This document shows positions 21,467-32,506 of a DNA stretch of 64,000 nucleotides, piece by piece. The translations under genes were made by a program, and so were the position numbers. Origin of the DNA: Dicyema japonicum (lineage: Eukaryota > Dicyemida > Rhombozoa > Dicyemidae); the NCBI GenBank assembly GCA_011109175.1, contig RDEW01000071.1:130426-194425 (forward strand), read 5' to 3'. Numbering within the stretch: the first letter of the stretch is position 1; each line of letters starts with the position of its first letter. A model generated the notes under the pieces. That model searched no databases. It was not told where the DNA came from and worked only from the letters and a program-made list of their open reading frames with translations.

Positions 21467-22860
21467 TCAAACAAGCAAAGTCAGTCTATTCTTCAAAAGG
21501 GTCAGCACAACGTTCCTAATCGGAAAGACTTCTCCGTCAATATTGAACGAGATGTCCCCCTTCTGCAAAATAAACCCCCCAATCTACAATTTCATCCACG
21601 TCTAAGTCAATTTTACTGGCAGTGGCGAATTCCTCTCCCTTTTCCCCAACATAGCGACTCACGCTGATGTAAGAATAAAACATACGCTCCATTGACAAAA
21701 TCGCTCCACGTGGTGATTTTCATATTTGTACAGCACAAGTCTTCCATTTTGGTTCCTCACATCGAACTGAGCAGAAGTAAGGTCCGACTGGGTGCTCAGA
21801 TTGCCACACGTGGGCAGAGAACGGGCTAAATCAGTTTAGAGGATACAGGGTTTTATCCGAGTGAACGAATTCCACCAAGTGTTCGGGATCTCAGGGATCA
21901 ACTTACAGGCTTTACAGCCTTCGCAGGGATCAGAGTACTTCAAGGATATAGAATATTCAGAATTCCGTTCTCCAGTAAAGAAACATTTTCCAAACCGCCA
22001 CCATTTTTTAGCGTTAAAAAACACGGAATCCCTTAAATAACGGAAAAAAGACAAACTGGTCCAGTCCTGAGAACAGCTTATCATAGACTCCCAGCGAAAG
22101 ACCGGTGAGAGAGTAAACGGGCTCCCATCGGACCCCTTACTTCCATCACATTACATTCCTCAGTCCTCTCTTCTAAAACTCTCATTACTGATCTACAAAG
22201 GTTCTTTAGATAAAACGACTCAGTAACCAACTCAACTTTATTTTCCGTGATGCGAGGTGAGAATAAAGTCTCAAAGACCAGGTTTTTGATCCCCAACGGG
22301 ATCACGGCGATCTGAATTTTGCTTATTCGCGTCTAAAAATGTCAGAAAATTTTCACTTTGTCCTCTCTCCTCATAAGTCCGGTGATAACCTCATTGACAG
22401 TCCGTCTCCACCAACAATCATTAGTCTATCAACGGTGGAGAGGTCAGCGTCACGAATGTAGTTCTTTATGTGACCCTCTTCCTCCGTTCTGACCACATCA
22501 ACCAAAAGTCCAGACAGAGAAAGCAAAGGGTGGATCTGTTTCTCGTAAATTCGGCTCGATTTTCTAGAATTATCCAATATGGATCACACCCGTGCTTTGA
22601 AGCAGGATTGAGGACCACTAAGACTCGTTTTAGTTTCTCCCCTCCATAAGCTGATCTCCATAAGTCTAGGTGACAAAACGAAAAAATACCGAGGCGACAG
22701 AGCAGTATCTCTTCAGGATTTGATGATCCCTATGGTTTTCTTCAGAAAAGTACCTATATTTCTTAATCGCTAAGTAAGTCGAGTAGTAAATGACTCCTGT
22801 AGCGAAAAGAGATTTTTTCCAATTTGTTCTGACTTTTTTCAGTAGTTTAAGCATTCCCAT
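21467..22860 (-). CDS. AGK: Acylglycerol kinase (mitochondrial lipid kinase), frame-disrupted
   Basis: Start ATG at 22860. The N-terminal MGMLKLLKKVRTNWKKSLFA aligns with the basic, helical AGK leader. Introns: 22689-22666 (24 nt), 22589-22564 (26 nt), 22356-22333 (24 nt). Conserved order: VLVVLNPASKHGK, HPLLSLSGLLVDVVRTEEEG, IVGGDG (the GGDG nucleotide loop), RISKIQIAVIPLG, EPVYSLTG, KKWWRFG, CEGCKACK, GGFILQKGDISFNIDGEVFP. AGK phosphorylates mono- and diacylglycerol and also supports TIM22 import. Frame changes lie near 22635 (G run), 22400 (GGA-CTG), 22135 (G run), 22045 (T run), 21700 (T run) and 21575 (G run), with one in-frame TAA near 21840. Most sit in mononucleotide runs, so sequencing error is my first reading; a recent pseudogene is the alternative. 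Confidence 0.85.
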
Positions 22861-23410
22861 GCTATCTAATATTTTTATATATGGAATTTAAAATATTTAT
22901 TTAAATAATTAAAAACATTTAAAAATTATTTTATTTGTCTTTATGTGAACAGTTATCCAAATGTTTAATTTTTCGAATGGTACTAATAACAATTATATTT
23001 TTCTCTCATTTTCTGTCATAAATTAAATATTTTTCCTGCTATTATATATTTGATGTTCGGCATAATCAGACTCCTTTAATTATGCGATAAATGTCAAGTT
23101 TAAGGCCGTCTTTTGTTTACTCTTAAAACTATTATTGTCCCTTAATGATGGGTGGATATGACTTTCAAAATTGCTGAGGAATGACCTTCATCAGATTATT
23201 CCGCACTGCCTTTGACAGAGGTAGCCACTTTCCGGCACCAAAATTAATTTATTTTTTATAATATATTTAATTTTTTCTCTATAAATCTACCACTTTTTTT
23301 CATCGGCATGGTAAGCGTTACTATTTGGTAACATTCCTTAGTTTCTCTGCAAACTCTTCCGAATACCCATTATTGGCTTGATATTCGTCCACGATGATTC
23401 TTTCGTTTAG
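22861..23410. other. AT-rich upstream region of AGK, no gene seen
   Basis: No supported coding frame or repeat; very AT-rich to about 23060. Confidence 0.3.
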
Positions 23411-23445
23411 AACAGTGGTTCCCAATGTGATCTAGGTGGACAACC
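23411..23445. repeat. hAT-type terminal inverted repeat remnant
   Basis: ACAGTGGTTCCCAATGTGAT resembles the CAGTGGTTCCCAA end of ZBED/Tip-type hAT elements. A related end in the opposite sense, AAAAAGGTTGGGAACCC, lies at about 29027-29043. A ZBED5-like transposase remnant lies to the right at 23919-24610. Confidence 0.4.
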
Positions 23446-23594
23446 TGTGGTCAACAGAGAATTTGTAGTGAGGCATTCAATCTTGTTGGTTCCCACATAT
23501 TCACTAGTCTTCCCCAGAGCTTTTGATAACCACCTTACCTCAGTGTGAAGTAATAAATTTTATCTTGACAAAATTGTTCAAATATTCTGTCATT

Positions 23595-23790
23595 CACTGA
23601 ATTGTTCCATTCGCGGTGGAAACGTCAGGAATCCTTGGCTCCCAAGCAGATGAGTTGGTTCGTAAGATCGGCTCCATGATTCAAGCTGTGACCAAGGATC
23701 CGCAAGAGACTGGTTGGTTCCGAGAACGTATCTCGTTGGCTATTGTTAGGGAAATAGCATGGCCATTCAGATGCCTTAATTTGATCATTC
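23595..23790 (+). pseudogene. C-terminal fragment of a PHD/RT/REL element
   Basis: Frames read ETSGILGSQADELVRKIGSM, then GWFRERISLAIVREIAW. This is the ET-G...LG-RI and RISLAI ending shared with 34.9-35.1 kb; the two copies are nearly identical. 5' truncated, with a frame change near 23612. Confidence 0.7.
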
Positions 23791-23918
23791 ACTTGTTTAA
23801 AAAAAATTCACTAAAATTACTTTTGAAAAAGTTAATTGCATGATTGGAAGTGTTGAGTGCTTCTTCCATATCCCCAATATTCTTAGCGACCAAATGCTGT
23901 CTGGATAATGTAATGTAT

Positions 23919-24610
23919 TTAAAAAATGTGAGGAGCAACTGATTTTATTCTTGAAACAAAGCCTTTGACTTTTCCAGCTCCACACGATGGAGTGTGGATC
24001 AAGTTAGTCGCTGGAATGTTTTTATCATTCAAATATTGCATTAATTCATTGAATGTGTCTTCTCCACAAGTTGTGTCAGGCAAACTTTTAATGAATAACA
24101 TTTCTTCTCTTATATCATCTTCATGGTTAAATCTAGACAAGGATGGTTTCGTTATGAATTAGCTCTCATCATGCTGCACAGAAAACTTTGTCTTTTGAAG
24201 AACTCCGACTATCTCTTCCTCATTAGACATTTCATCTTGTCTTCTTGAATTGTTTGAAAGGGGAATTTTACTCATAGCAGATAAGGCATAGTAGGTTTGA
24301 CAAGCTTCTCCCCATAAACCTGAGGTGCTCCAATCTTGGCAATAATTTCGGAGACCAAATAACTTGGTTTGAGCATCTTTGCATTTATAATTATTCATTT
24401 TCTTTACAAAGTCAAATTGTTTGACTCGCTGCCTTCTCTCTTTAATCTCAAAAAATTCCATATCTTTACCAGCAGATGATGGGTACTTTGACTTCTGGTG
24501 CGGCTCCAATTTGACTTTCTTCGTGGAATCGTTTGTCAAGATGGCAGAACATTCAAGACAAGTAGGTTTTGAGTCTACAGACATAAAACGAAACATAATA
24601 AAATCTTATG
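23919..24610 (-). pseudogene. hAT (ZBED5/SCAND3-like) transposase remnant
   Basis: The 5' block (24596-24159) has a BED-type zinc-binding start, CLECSAILTNDSTKKVKL, then KDMEFFEIKERRQR. The second block (24140-23919) has EEMLFIKSLPDTTCGEDTF and GKVKGFVSRIKSVAP, matching the C-x-x-L...TTTG-D-F and GFVARVK segments of this transposase group. The catalytic core between them is deleted. Non-functional. Confidence 0.68.
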
Positions 24611-24889
24611 GTAATTCCTAATTTTTGTCCTTTTAGCAGTTGGTTCCGAAATTCTTACAATCTAAAAAGGTACAGTCTTTAAAAATTGTGCACTAAATAT
24701 ACCGCGCATAATAAGTAGGAAATATATGAATATGTTTATAAAATAATTTAATTAAATTACAGGGTTTTCCTATTTATTTAATAACTTTGTCATAAAATTT
24801 AAAATTTTGTCAAAATATTTAATAACTTTGTCAAGGTCAAATTAAAAAAAACTAATTTTATAATTAATTGAAAAAAAAACAAAATTAAA

Positions 24890-25081
24890 ATTCTTTATTA
24901 GCCAATTTTTTAACTAAATAGCTCCGCATGTGGCTATACAAATTATTGCACACATCTGATGAAATTTCTTCGATGTTTTGGATTGCGTTTATTAATTCCT
25001 CGGAGTTCCTGCAATTTTTAATGTTATTTTGCCAAACAGAAAAAACTCTTCAATTGGATTAAGCTGAGGAGTACAACAGCC
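24890..25081 (-). pseudogene. C-terminal end of a Tc1/mariner (IS630)-like transposase
   Basis: On the minus strand: PQLNPIEEFF, then (after a frame change) NNIKNCRNSEELINAIQNIE and SHMRSYLVKKLAN. This is the LNPIE-x-W plus helical tail of DDE/D transposases. It is cut at 25081 by the SINE-A copy inserted next to it. The 5' part was not found nearby. Confidence 0.6.
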
Positions 25082-25375
25082 TTTTCACGAGAACCATAAT
25101 ATTTATAGCTCCGCATAGGCAGGACACACACTTTATTTAAGTAAAGAACAGTTAACTAATCGTAGAACCAAGGAATGATTTCACTTCTTTTTTCTTTTTC
25201 TCGTGTGTGGGTCCTTTCTATACAATGAGTTCCGCAGTGAGTATCTGATGACAGCGTCACTCGTCAAACCCTTTCTGCATCGTAGAACCTTCCACCAGGT
25301 GAACAGCAGCGAGATTCGAACCCGTAACCTAAGCCACTTAAGCCCGATACCGACACCCGGCAGTATAAGGAGGCA
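25082..25375 (-). mobile_element. SINE-A copy (tRNA-derived), A-box-deleted form
   Basis: On the minus strand it starts CCGGGTGTCGGTATCGGGC, then GGTTACGGGTTCGAATCTCG (pol III B box). The middle is GACGAGTGACGCTGTCATCA and the end TATGCGGAGCTATAAATA, then GGTTCTCGTGAAAAGG. Relative to the 28.7 and 51.2 kb copies it lacks the segment with the A box. It interrupts the Tc1-like transposase at 25081. Confidence 0.82.
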
Positions 25376-25439
25376 AAAAATACAATTCATACCCTATACA
25401 CGTTAAAAATTAATTGGATACCAGTTTGTTTTTATAGGG

Positions 25440-25504
25440 ACTTAATAATCCAATAAATATAAATAATGATCCCAAAAATATAAATAATAATCCCATAAAT
25501 ATTT
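25440..25504. repeat. Short tandem AT repeat before the R4/R2-type element
   Basis: About three units of AATAAATATAAATAATGATCC or close variants (25452-25500) directly precede the element's open frame. Confidence 0.55.
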
Positions 25505-28464
25505 TTGGGACCAGGTGACCACTACTGTCAAAAAGAGCACGAGCACCAGAGCTGTGATACGTTGCAGCTCAAACATGTTAATGAGGTCTTTGCGCGGAAT
25601 CTCGTCGCAGCGGTAGATGTCCCACTTGAACAGCGTAGATTTACTCGCAAGATCCTTCATTGTAAGGTAAACGGAGTAGTGTTAACCTGCATCAATAAGG
25701 CTGTGGCTTATGCGGTGGAGGCTAAGCCAGTAGGGTCACTGGGTGACATCTCCCTAGTGCTGTATGCAGCACAGATCACCTATGAGGAATTGACGGACAA
25801 GCCCAGACCACCCAGTAAATGGAGGGAGCAGATCTGTGCCAAGATTGCTTGGAGACAGACTGAGCTGGAAGCACTGGAGGGGCACATAAGTAGTGTGGCG
25901 AGAGGGGTTAGAGGAAAAGCACCGCCTATAGTAAAGGGGCTAATTAGTAAACTCCGTGTTCCCAAATGGGACCTCAAAGAGTTGAGGAGGGCAAAGGTGG
26001 AGTTAGAGGGGGCAATAATGGTGTATAAGAGGAAACTCTATACACATGAAAGTCGGTGTAAGAGAAGGAGAGAAAATAATCTGTTTGAGTTTAATCGCAG
26101 ATTGTTTTACCGTCGCCTACACGAAAATGGCCATAGTGTATGTTCCCAGCAGGACGCGGAAATGCTTTCCACATGGGGTAGTATGTGGGAGGCTAAACCA
26201 CGCAGAGGAAATGCGTGGAATGTCCCGTACAGCGCCGCTCCTTTCTTGGCGGAATCTTGCGGAATTTTCGATTTTCGCAAGAAATTTGAGGCGGTAGTGA
26301 GACATCTCCCTGATTGGAAGACGACCGGGGTCGATAAAGTTTATAATTTCTTTATCAAAAGATGCACTTCATTACACGAGTCTATGTGTCGTGTATTACA
26401 GAAAAGCATCACTAACCCGGAAACGATTCCTGATTGGGCATGCACAGGGACAACTTATTTGATCCCAAAGCTGGACAACCCCCAGTCTGCTGCAGATTAT
26501 CGACCGATAACCTGCATGCCAACCCTGTATAAGCTGATGACCAAATTGTGGCTAATGAGGTCAGGAGCTTTGTAGACGCAAATGGGATTCTCTCCGAGAA
26601 TCAGTTGGGAACTGTGCGAAATTGTCAGGGGGCAAAAGAGCAGGCTTTGATCAACAAATGCCTTTCTGTGTCTCACGGAAACTCACTTTTGTCTATGTGG
26701 GTGGATGTGAAGAAGGCTTACGATTCAGTTGATCATTCTTACCTTGTCGAGTGCCTACACAGTCTGTGTATGCCTGTGTGGTTCATCAGCTTTGTAGTGG
26801 CTGTGATGAATAGGTGGAGTATTCATCTGAACTATAATAGGCACCGGATAGGCGAGGTAAAACTCAAGAGGGGGATCCTTCAGGGGGATAGCATGTCTCC
26901 GCTACTCTTTGTTCTCTGTTTGGAGCCATTGAGTCGCCGCCTCAATGACCGGTTTGAGCAAATACCAGTTCATTGTGAAGGGGTCTGTTTCAGTACAAAT
27001 CACCTTCTTTTTATCGATGACTTGAAGATGTATGCTCGAACAGCCGAGGAGCTCTACTCCATGGGGGTCTGTGCCAGGGAATTCTTTGAGAGTATAGGGC
27101 TAGATTTGAATTATTCAAAGTCTGCGACTAACACGCAAGTATGTAGCGAGTTAGTAAGAGTCCTAGAGGAACACGAAGGATATAAGTATCTGGGTGTTAC
27201 CGAATCTCCAAAGTCCCTTATAATGCCTGAGACAAAGCGACAAATTACTGAAGGCATCCGTAAAAGAGCAGCGTTATTGTGTAAGACGTCTCTAAATGCA
27301 AGGAATTTGTTCCTAGCATTAAATGAGTATGCTGTCTCGCTGCTAAACTACTACATAGGTGTTGTGGAGTTTGAGCCCAAAGAGTATGATGAGATGGATG
27401 TTATGATCCGTGGAGTACTCAGAGAGAACCATGTCCATGTGTTGGCAGCCAATAAGGAGAGACTATATTTACCCCGTGATAAATTCGGCCGTGGACTGTG
27501 TGGAGTAGTCCAACTAAGTGAGCGCATCCTAATGCGAATGCACGACACCCTGATAGCTGGGTCAAGTGTGTCTGCTAGGAAGCACGCCATAATAACGACC
27601 GAGAAAACACGGGCAACCCACCTAGGCACTATCAGACCTTTTTTGTCTGCTAAGTATGGTGTTGATGATGGTGGGCTAGTAAATGTGAAGGCGTTGATCG
27701 AATTACAATATAATAATTTGATGGAAAAGATCAACTTAAAAAGCCTTCATAAGGTCCTCTTCAGAGCATTGGACAACCCACATGTCGACCTTAAGTCGTC
27801 GACAATATGGCTAAAATACGGTGACAACTCACCTCGATCGGAGGCGTTGTACACGTATATGCAAGACCGCAATATTTTTTGGGGTCGATCAACAAATACA
27901 TGTCCCCACTGTAAGTCAAGGAGCATGTCGGTTGATCATTTAGCCACTCGATGTGGATCCATGCTCTGCCACGACTATGTGTGGAGGCACAACGAGGTAG
28001 TAAGGAGTCTTCATCTTCTACTATGCAATAAGTATGGTATTCGCCACACCAGAAAGTTGCGGACTCATAAGGTGCAATCTGTAGTAGAGAACACCAGGGT
28101 CCAAATTAAGGTAGACAGTGTTATCCGTACCTCGGTGCTAGTCAAGCACAATAAACCGGACATTGTGGTACACGATAAGGAGTCTGGCCAAGTCCTTATC
28201 ATAGAAGTTGGCATCACGTTTCAAGACCGTTTGCAGACTGTGGAGGTGGAGAAAAAAAGGAAGTATGACTTGCTTGCAAACAAGATGGGGCAGATGCTTG
28301 GTTGCAAGGTCCTCGTTATTCCTATAGTAATGACGTGGGAAGGAATTGCAACAAAGTACCACAAGTGTTATCTGAAGCAGTTGGGGGTAGATAGAAAGCC
28401 TCCAGGCCTATCTACAGTCCACTCTATTAAAGCGGACCCTAGAGAGCCTGACACTAGAGTATAG
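25505..28464 (+). CDS. Non-LTR retrotransposon polyprotein: RT plus restriction-like endonuclease (R4/R2 superclade)
   Basis: Two overlapping frames (25505-26575, 26548-28464) join by a single-base frame change near 26550 (AAA run) into about 980 residues. RT landmarks: WACTGTTYLIPKLDNP, ADYRPITCMPTLYKLMTK, VDVKKAYDSVDHSY (motif A), LQGDSMSPLLFVLCL (motif B) and LLFIDDLKMYA (motif C; FIDD instead of YADD). C-terminal: a CCHC knuckle CPHCKSRSMSVDHLATRC, then KPDIVVHDKESGQVLIIEVG, the K-P-D...E-V core of the restriction-like nuclease, followed by KKRKYDLLANKM. Elements of this type insert site-specifically or semi-specifically. No AUG is near the 5' end of the frame, so the copy may be 5' truncated. 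Confidence 0.85.
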
Positions 28465-28683
28465 GAGTCAGAGCCCGGAGATGCCATATGGGCAGAGGGT
28501 TCAATTGGACATGGCTCTCTCGGAGTTGTTTCAGCAACCAGAATCGAACCTGCCTGAGGAGGCTGGCGAACAGGCAGGCGAGGAAGGTTGTTGATTATTA
28601 AATATATTAACTTTTTTATTGTTGTTAAATAAAGTGGGTTTAACTTTACAACATGTAAAAAATTAATTTGATTTAACATTAAG
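28465..28683 (+). other. 3' UTR of the R4/R2-type element
   Basis: Includes a polar C-terminal-like region then AT-rich tail up to the SINE-A insertion at 28684. No polyA run ends it. Confidence 0.4.
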
Positions 28684-28975
28684 TTAACCGGGTGGCATAG
28701 TGGTTTGGTGTCGGGCTAAGTGACTTAGGTTACGGGTTCGATTCTCGCTGCTGTGACGCAGTGAAACGCTTGACGAGTGACGCCGTCATCAGTGGACTCT
28801 CACTGCGGAACTGGATTGTCGAAAAAACACACACACACAAGAAAAAGAAAATAGAAGTGAAGATCATACCTTGGTTCTACGATTAGTTAAAATTAACTGT
28901 TCTTTACTTAAATAAAGTGTGTGTCCTGCCTATGCGGAGCTATACCACGGCTTCGTAAAAAAGGCTGTTATTATT
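28684..28975 (+). mobile_element. SINE-A copy with intact pol III boxes
   Basis: The head carries an A box (TGGCATAGTGG) and B box (GGGTTCGATTCTC) about 45 bp apart, so it derives from a tRNA gene. The body has CTTGACGAGTGACGCCGTCA and AGTGGACTCTCACTGCGGAA; the end has CCTATGCGGAGCTATACC, then TTATTATTAAG. ATTAAGT on both sides (about 28678 and 28973) may be the target duplication. It is inverted relative to the 25.1 kb copy, so the two flank the R4/R2-type element. Confidence 0.85.
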
Positions 28976-29039
28976 AAGTATGACAAGAGGCCGTGGGAAT
29001 TTTTAACAAAGTGGTCCATTTCCTGAAAAAGGTTGGGAA

Positions 29040-29500
29040 CCCTTTATTTAGAAAATAGACTTTCGTCCATTTCTGCAATCATACCTTCACCTCCAATCAA
29101 CATCGATTTCACAGATGTAACCAATGAAGTACGGAGATCTCCCGGACAACTGTCAAAAAGTTTACCATTGCGACAAACTCCAGAGAAGGTTGTCTTTAAC
29201 TCTTCTGTGACTTTATAACTCAACAAAAATAGAATTAAATCTTCAAGATTCAATTGAGTCTTTTCTAGCCCCACCTCACCAAGCCTCTAAGAAGGAACAC
29301 AATGGATGAAAAGGCGAGCCTTAACCCTAGGCTAATGAATAAGTTATTTATCCCCAAGTGTCCCGAATATGCAGTCAGGGGTGACAAATGCAGTGGACTG
29401 GTACTGCAAAAACAAAACATAAGGACTAAACTGACATCAAGCATGCTGTCAGAAATGACAAGTAAGATAATCTGAAAAGACAGCAAATCAACCACAAACC
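29040..29500 (-). pseudogene. Merlin/ISXO2-like transposase remnant
   Basis: The minus-strand frame at 29274-29044 reads LEKTQLNLEDLILFLLSYKV, TFSGVCRNGK, then SMLIGGEGMIAEMDES and LFSK before a stop. The block I-G-G-x-G-x-I/V-x-E-x-D-E-S is the first catalytic region of Merlin/IS1595-type transposases. The preceding zinc-ribbon-like part (29495-29265) is in other frames. The rest of the DDE core is missing. Confidence 0.62.
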
Positions 29501-30066
29501 ATTTTCAACTTTATGAACATTTATTTAAATATTAATCAATAAAGGCACTTATGACAAGGTCTCCGTTATGGCCTGCAGGCATTGAGCACGCGATGGGAGT
29601 TATTCAACATATCACTTGACAACGTGTTTTATGTCTACATAATTCAAAAACATATCACTCAATTTTTATGTTGGAGCCATAAATTATTAGATAGCCAGCG
29701 TGATTGAGAGTACACTCTCTCATACAATTTGCATAAAATGCGCTAACGACTATCCACATCCTTGCTTTTTTCTCATTTTTGTTATCAACGGAAATAATAA
29801 TTTTTATCATCGTTAAAAGATCTCTTCCCAAGTCTTAATTTGTCTACACCCGACCATCTTAATGATATGTGGGACAGTCTGCCCTCGGTCTTGTGTTCTC
29901 GTTAGCCTCAGGCTTCCGTCATTAGATTGACAGGAGGCAAATCAATAGCTAAGAAACAACCGACCTAATCGTTGAACAAAGTGTATAATCGATGGTCTAG
30001 AAATCTCCATAAACTCAAGACAGTCTCAGTTTGTCCGAATAGTGAGTATCCGCGGATCAAAAATGC
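29501..30066. other. Spacer, no gene seen
   Basis: No supported feature. Confidence 0.3.
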
Positions 30067-30449
30067 CTAAGAACACGTGGCTATGCAAACGAAAGACAAA
30101 GCAAGCCTATTTCGTAGACAACAAAGGTAAATCGAACATAAAAGTGCAACTAAGACAGTAAAGGATGAGATCCCCAATTTATCAATGATCCCTACAGAAT
30201 AAAAATCAACAAGTAACCCAAGAGAATCATTCGATGACTCATTTTCATTCAAATCCATAATCATTCTAGAAATTAAGTAATTCAGAAACTTCTCAATAAG
30301 TGGGGTAACTGGATTACAAACTTCTCCGTGTTTGTGCCACATCCCCAAACAACATTTGTACTCGACAGACTCTCAGGGATATTTCCGTCGTTTACACAAT
30401 CTCCAATTTTACGGATAACCTTAAAATTCACGTTATTACCGAAAACCAT
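30067..30449 (-). CDS. Candidate short spliced membrane protein
   Basis: The ATG at 30449 opens MVFGNNVNFKVIRKIGDC. A 26-nt GT-AG segment (GTAAACGACGG...CTGAGAG) brings it into the frame with YKCCLGMWHKHGEVCNP. A second optional 24-nt intron (GTTTCTGAAT...TTTCTAG) precedes MIMDLNENESSND. The C-terminus has one hydrophobic span, SSFTVLVALLCSIYLCCLRN, with basic residues after it. A cysteine-rich front followed by one membrane span could be a small receptor-like protein, but no family was recognised and splicing is a guess. Confidence 0.3.
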
Positions 30450-31506
30450 AATTACACGCAATCCAACTAGACGGCGATCAAAGTTTAAAAGTAACGCGCA
30501 CTCCGTTTAGCCGTAAAATCACATTTTTGCATTGGTGGATCTAAGAACCCATTTTGAACCCAGCGAGAAATGTCTACCAGTTCCTCATGTCTTCAAGTGG
30601 TAATAAATTCTAAGAGTACTAATAAATAGTTAATAAATCGAATATAAAATTATGGTTGAGTCATCAATGATTCATTAATTTGCATTATCATTTTGAAATG
30701 TTGAAATTATCATTTTGATCTCTCATTAATGAAGAAATCCATATGAAAGTCTGGATCGACTCTCTGTCTCCTGCTGACATTATTGAGAGTGGGTGAAGCA
30801 GCTATCCGCCGCAGAGAGAGTGAGACTAAATGAAAGAGATACTTATGATTCATCCACTTGGTACGATTGCTATCGAGACAACTGGAGCGAGAAGTAAGCG
30901 GTCTTTCTTCGAAATCCTGGAACGTCTGGCCATATTCAGATTGACGTCCGTGAAGCCCAGTTGATCCTCCTGTCCAATAACTATTTGAAGAATTAATCAA
31001 GTCAAATAAGTCTGGTTATAATATACACAAGTCTTCAATTGAGAGTGTTTGTCCGCGTCATCTTGACACGTGTCTTACAGAAAAGTCCATATAAGATTTT
31101 CTTCGCAGAGGCAAGTTTGGCTATCCGAAAACGACATTGTTAGCTGAAATTCTTGATATAAGCCACATTGGGAGATGACTGAGTGAGGTCTCGTGCATTT
31201 AAGAATTATAGTCTGGGACTATACTCCAGATCACGGGAGGTGGCCCTGAAAATTCAGGCAGTCCTGTACGTTCATGTGCGGGCATGAATAAAGAACACCG
31301 GGCAAAAGATGAGGTCTCTGTTAGAATGCATGGGGATCACGTGATAATTAGTTTGGTTTTACCGTGGTCTTTGATTGTTAAAATAAATAATAGTAACTTT
31401 ACTGCACGTGCTCAACAGATTATATTGAAGCAAATAAAATTCCAATAATCGAACATCGATTTTTAAAAATTATTTATCGAACAATTTGTAGAATCTTAAA
31501 CATTAA
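30450..31506. other. Intergenic, unassigned minus-strand frames
   Basis: A minus-strand frame at 31000-30710 (contains YWTGGSTGLHGRQSEYGQ) has coding-like composition and small GT-AG segments around it, but I recognise no family and could not build a consistent gene. 31190-31320 loosely resembles 33890-34060. Confidence 0.3.
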
Positions 31507-31605
31507 AGAGCTCGAATGCCCATGCTGTTTCCTTTGACGATCGCTATCGAGATACGCTCTTGAAGCCATCCAGTCTCACGTGGATCCTTGGTCACGTTAG
31601 GACAA
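31507..31605 (-). pseudogene. C-terminal scrap of a PHD/RT/REL element
   Basis: The minus strand reads VTKDPRETGWLQERISIAIV, then KGNSMGIRAL and a stop, the same ending as at 34.85-35.0 kb (KDPRKTGWFRERISLAIV, then RGNSMA). Confidence 0.65.
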
Positions 31606-32506
31606 TCTCGTAGAGTTATCTATCCTCAATGCGAACGTTGTTAACCAAAACTTTGATTTTAAAAGCTTGAGTTCTCTAAATTAACAAATCATTTTTTTCA
31701 GGAGATCGAAATGATCTCCTTAAGAATCTAGGACAATCCAAAATACTAAGAACAGTCGACAATTAGTTTCCAATAATTCCCTTGTTCCTCCTCAAGTGGA
31801 CTTGACATCTTCCTCCAAATTTTGTCCCAGAAGAGATTCGAACCTGGAGAATAATGTACCCGACGATTCCTCGTTCCGAAATTTCATGTATGCAACGTCT
31901 CCCAACTGAAAGTGTTCATAATTAAATCAGCGATCCTTGACTGACAAGTGTTTCCCCCAACTCGGAGTTTTGGCCTCTTACAGAATCTTAGTCACAATCG
32001 CTAAGTCTGACTTGTGAAAAGTGGATTCTTTACAAAATATGTTCTAAAAATTACTTAATTATCTCAATTACCAGAAAATAATAATAACAATTCACCCAAA
32101 AGTCAATAATTCTAATAATACAATAACACTCTTTATCCTCCATTATAACATGCCTATAGAACCCATACTAACACGTGGTCAATGCAGGGGGTATGTAAAA
32201 ACTGAGAGATGACCAATACACTCTGGAACGCAAAAATATGAGAACACTGCCGGATCATCTACCAATGTGGACCATCCTATATTCGCTGAGCTCTCTCCCG
32301 CTTGTATTGCTTCAATTGAACATCCCCAGGAAAGATGGGGGTATTTATTTGATTTTATGACTGTTGCTGTCAATTACCATCAAATTTGAATATTCGATAT
32401 TAATAATCAAAATTGACAATATTATGCAATAATTGATTTTAAAACGTCGGTAATTTAAGTAGATTCATCGGGTTTATCGGCTTGGTTGTACACCAGCGAG
32501 TGGGAA
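31606..32506. other. Upstream region of SMAD, no gene seen
   Basis: 31790-31840 carries a tRNA-like B box on the minus strand (GGTTCGAATCTCT), without a matching T stem or A box. CACGTG at 32172. Confidence 0.3.

Noticed and set aside
21467-22860. Programmed frameshifting in AGK and SCAMP
   Set aside because: There are too many events, mostly at different homopolymers and in both directions. Sequence error or decay explains them better.
24915-24935. ATAGCTCCGCATGTG in the Tc1-like remnant matches the LINE/SINE-A tail in about 14 of 15 bases
   Set aside because: It lies within a stretch that reads well as transposase (SHMRSYLV) and lacks the following GAGCCATA part, so coincidence is more likely than a tail fragment.
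25082-28975. Terminal inverted repeats of one large DNA transposon around the R4/R2-type element
   Set aside because: The two inverted segments are independent SINE-A copies with pol III boxes and LINE-type tails. One interrupts a transposase remnant and one follows the element's 3' UTR.
31790-31840. tRNA gene on the minus strand
   Set aside because: Only a B-box-like GGTTCGAATC is present; no paired T stem, anticodon arm or A box could be drawn.
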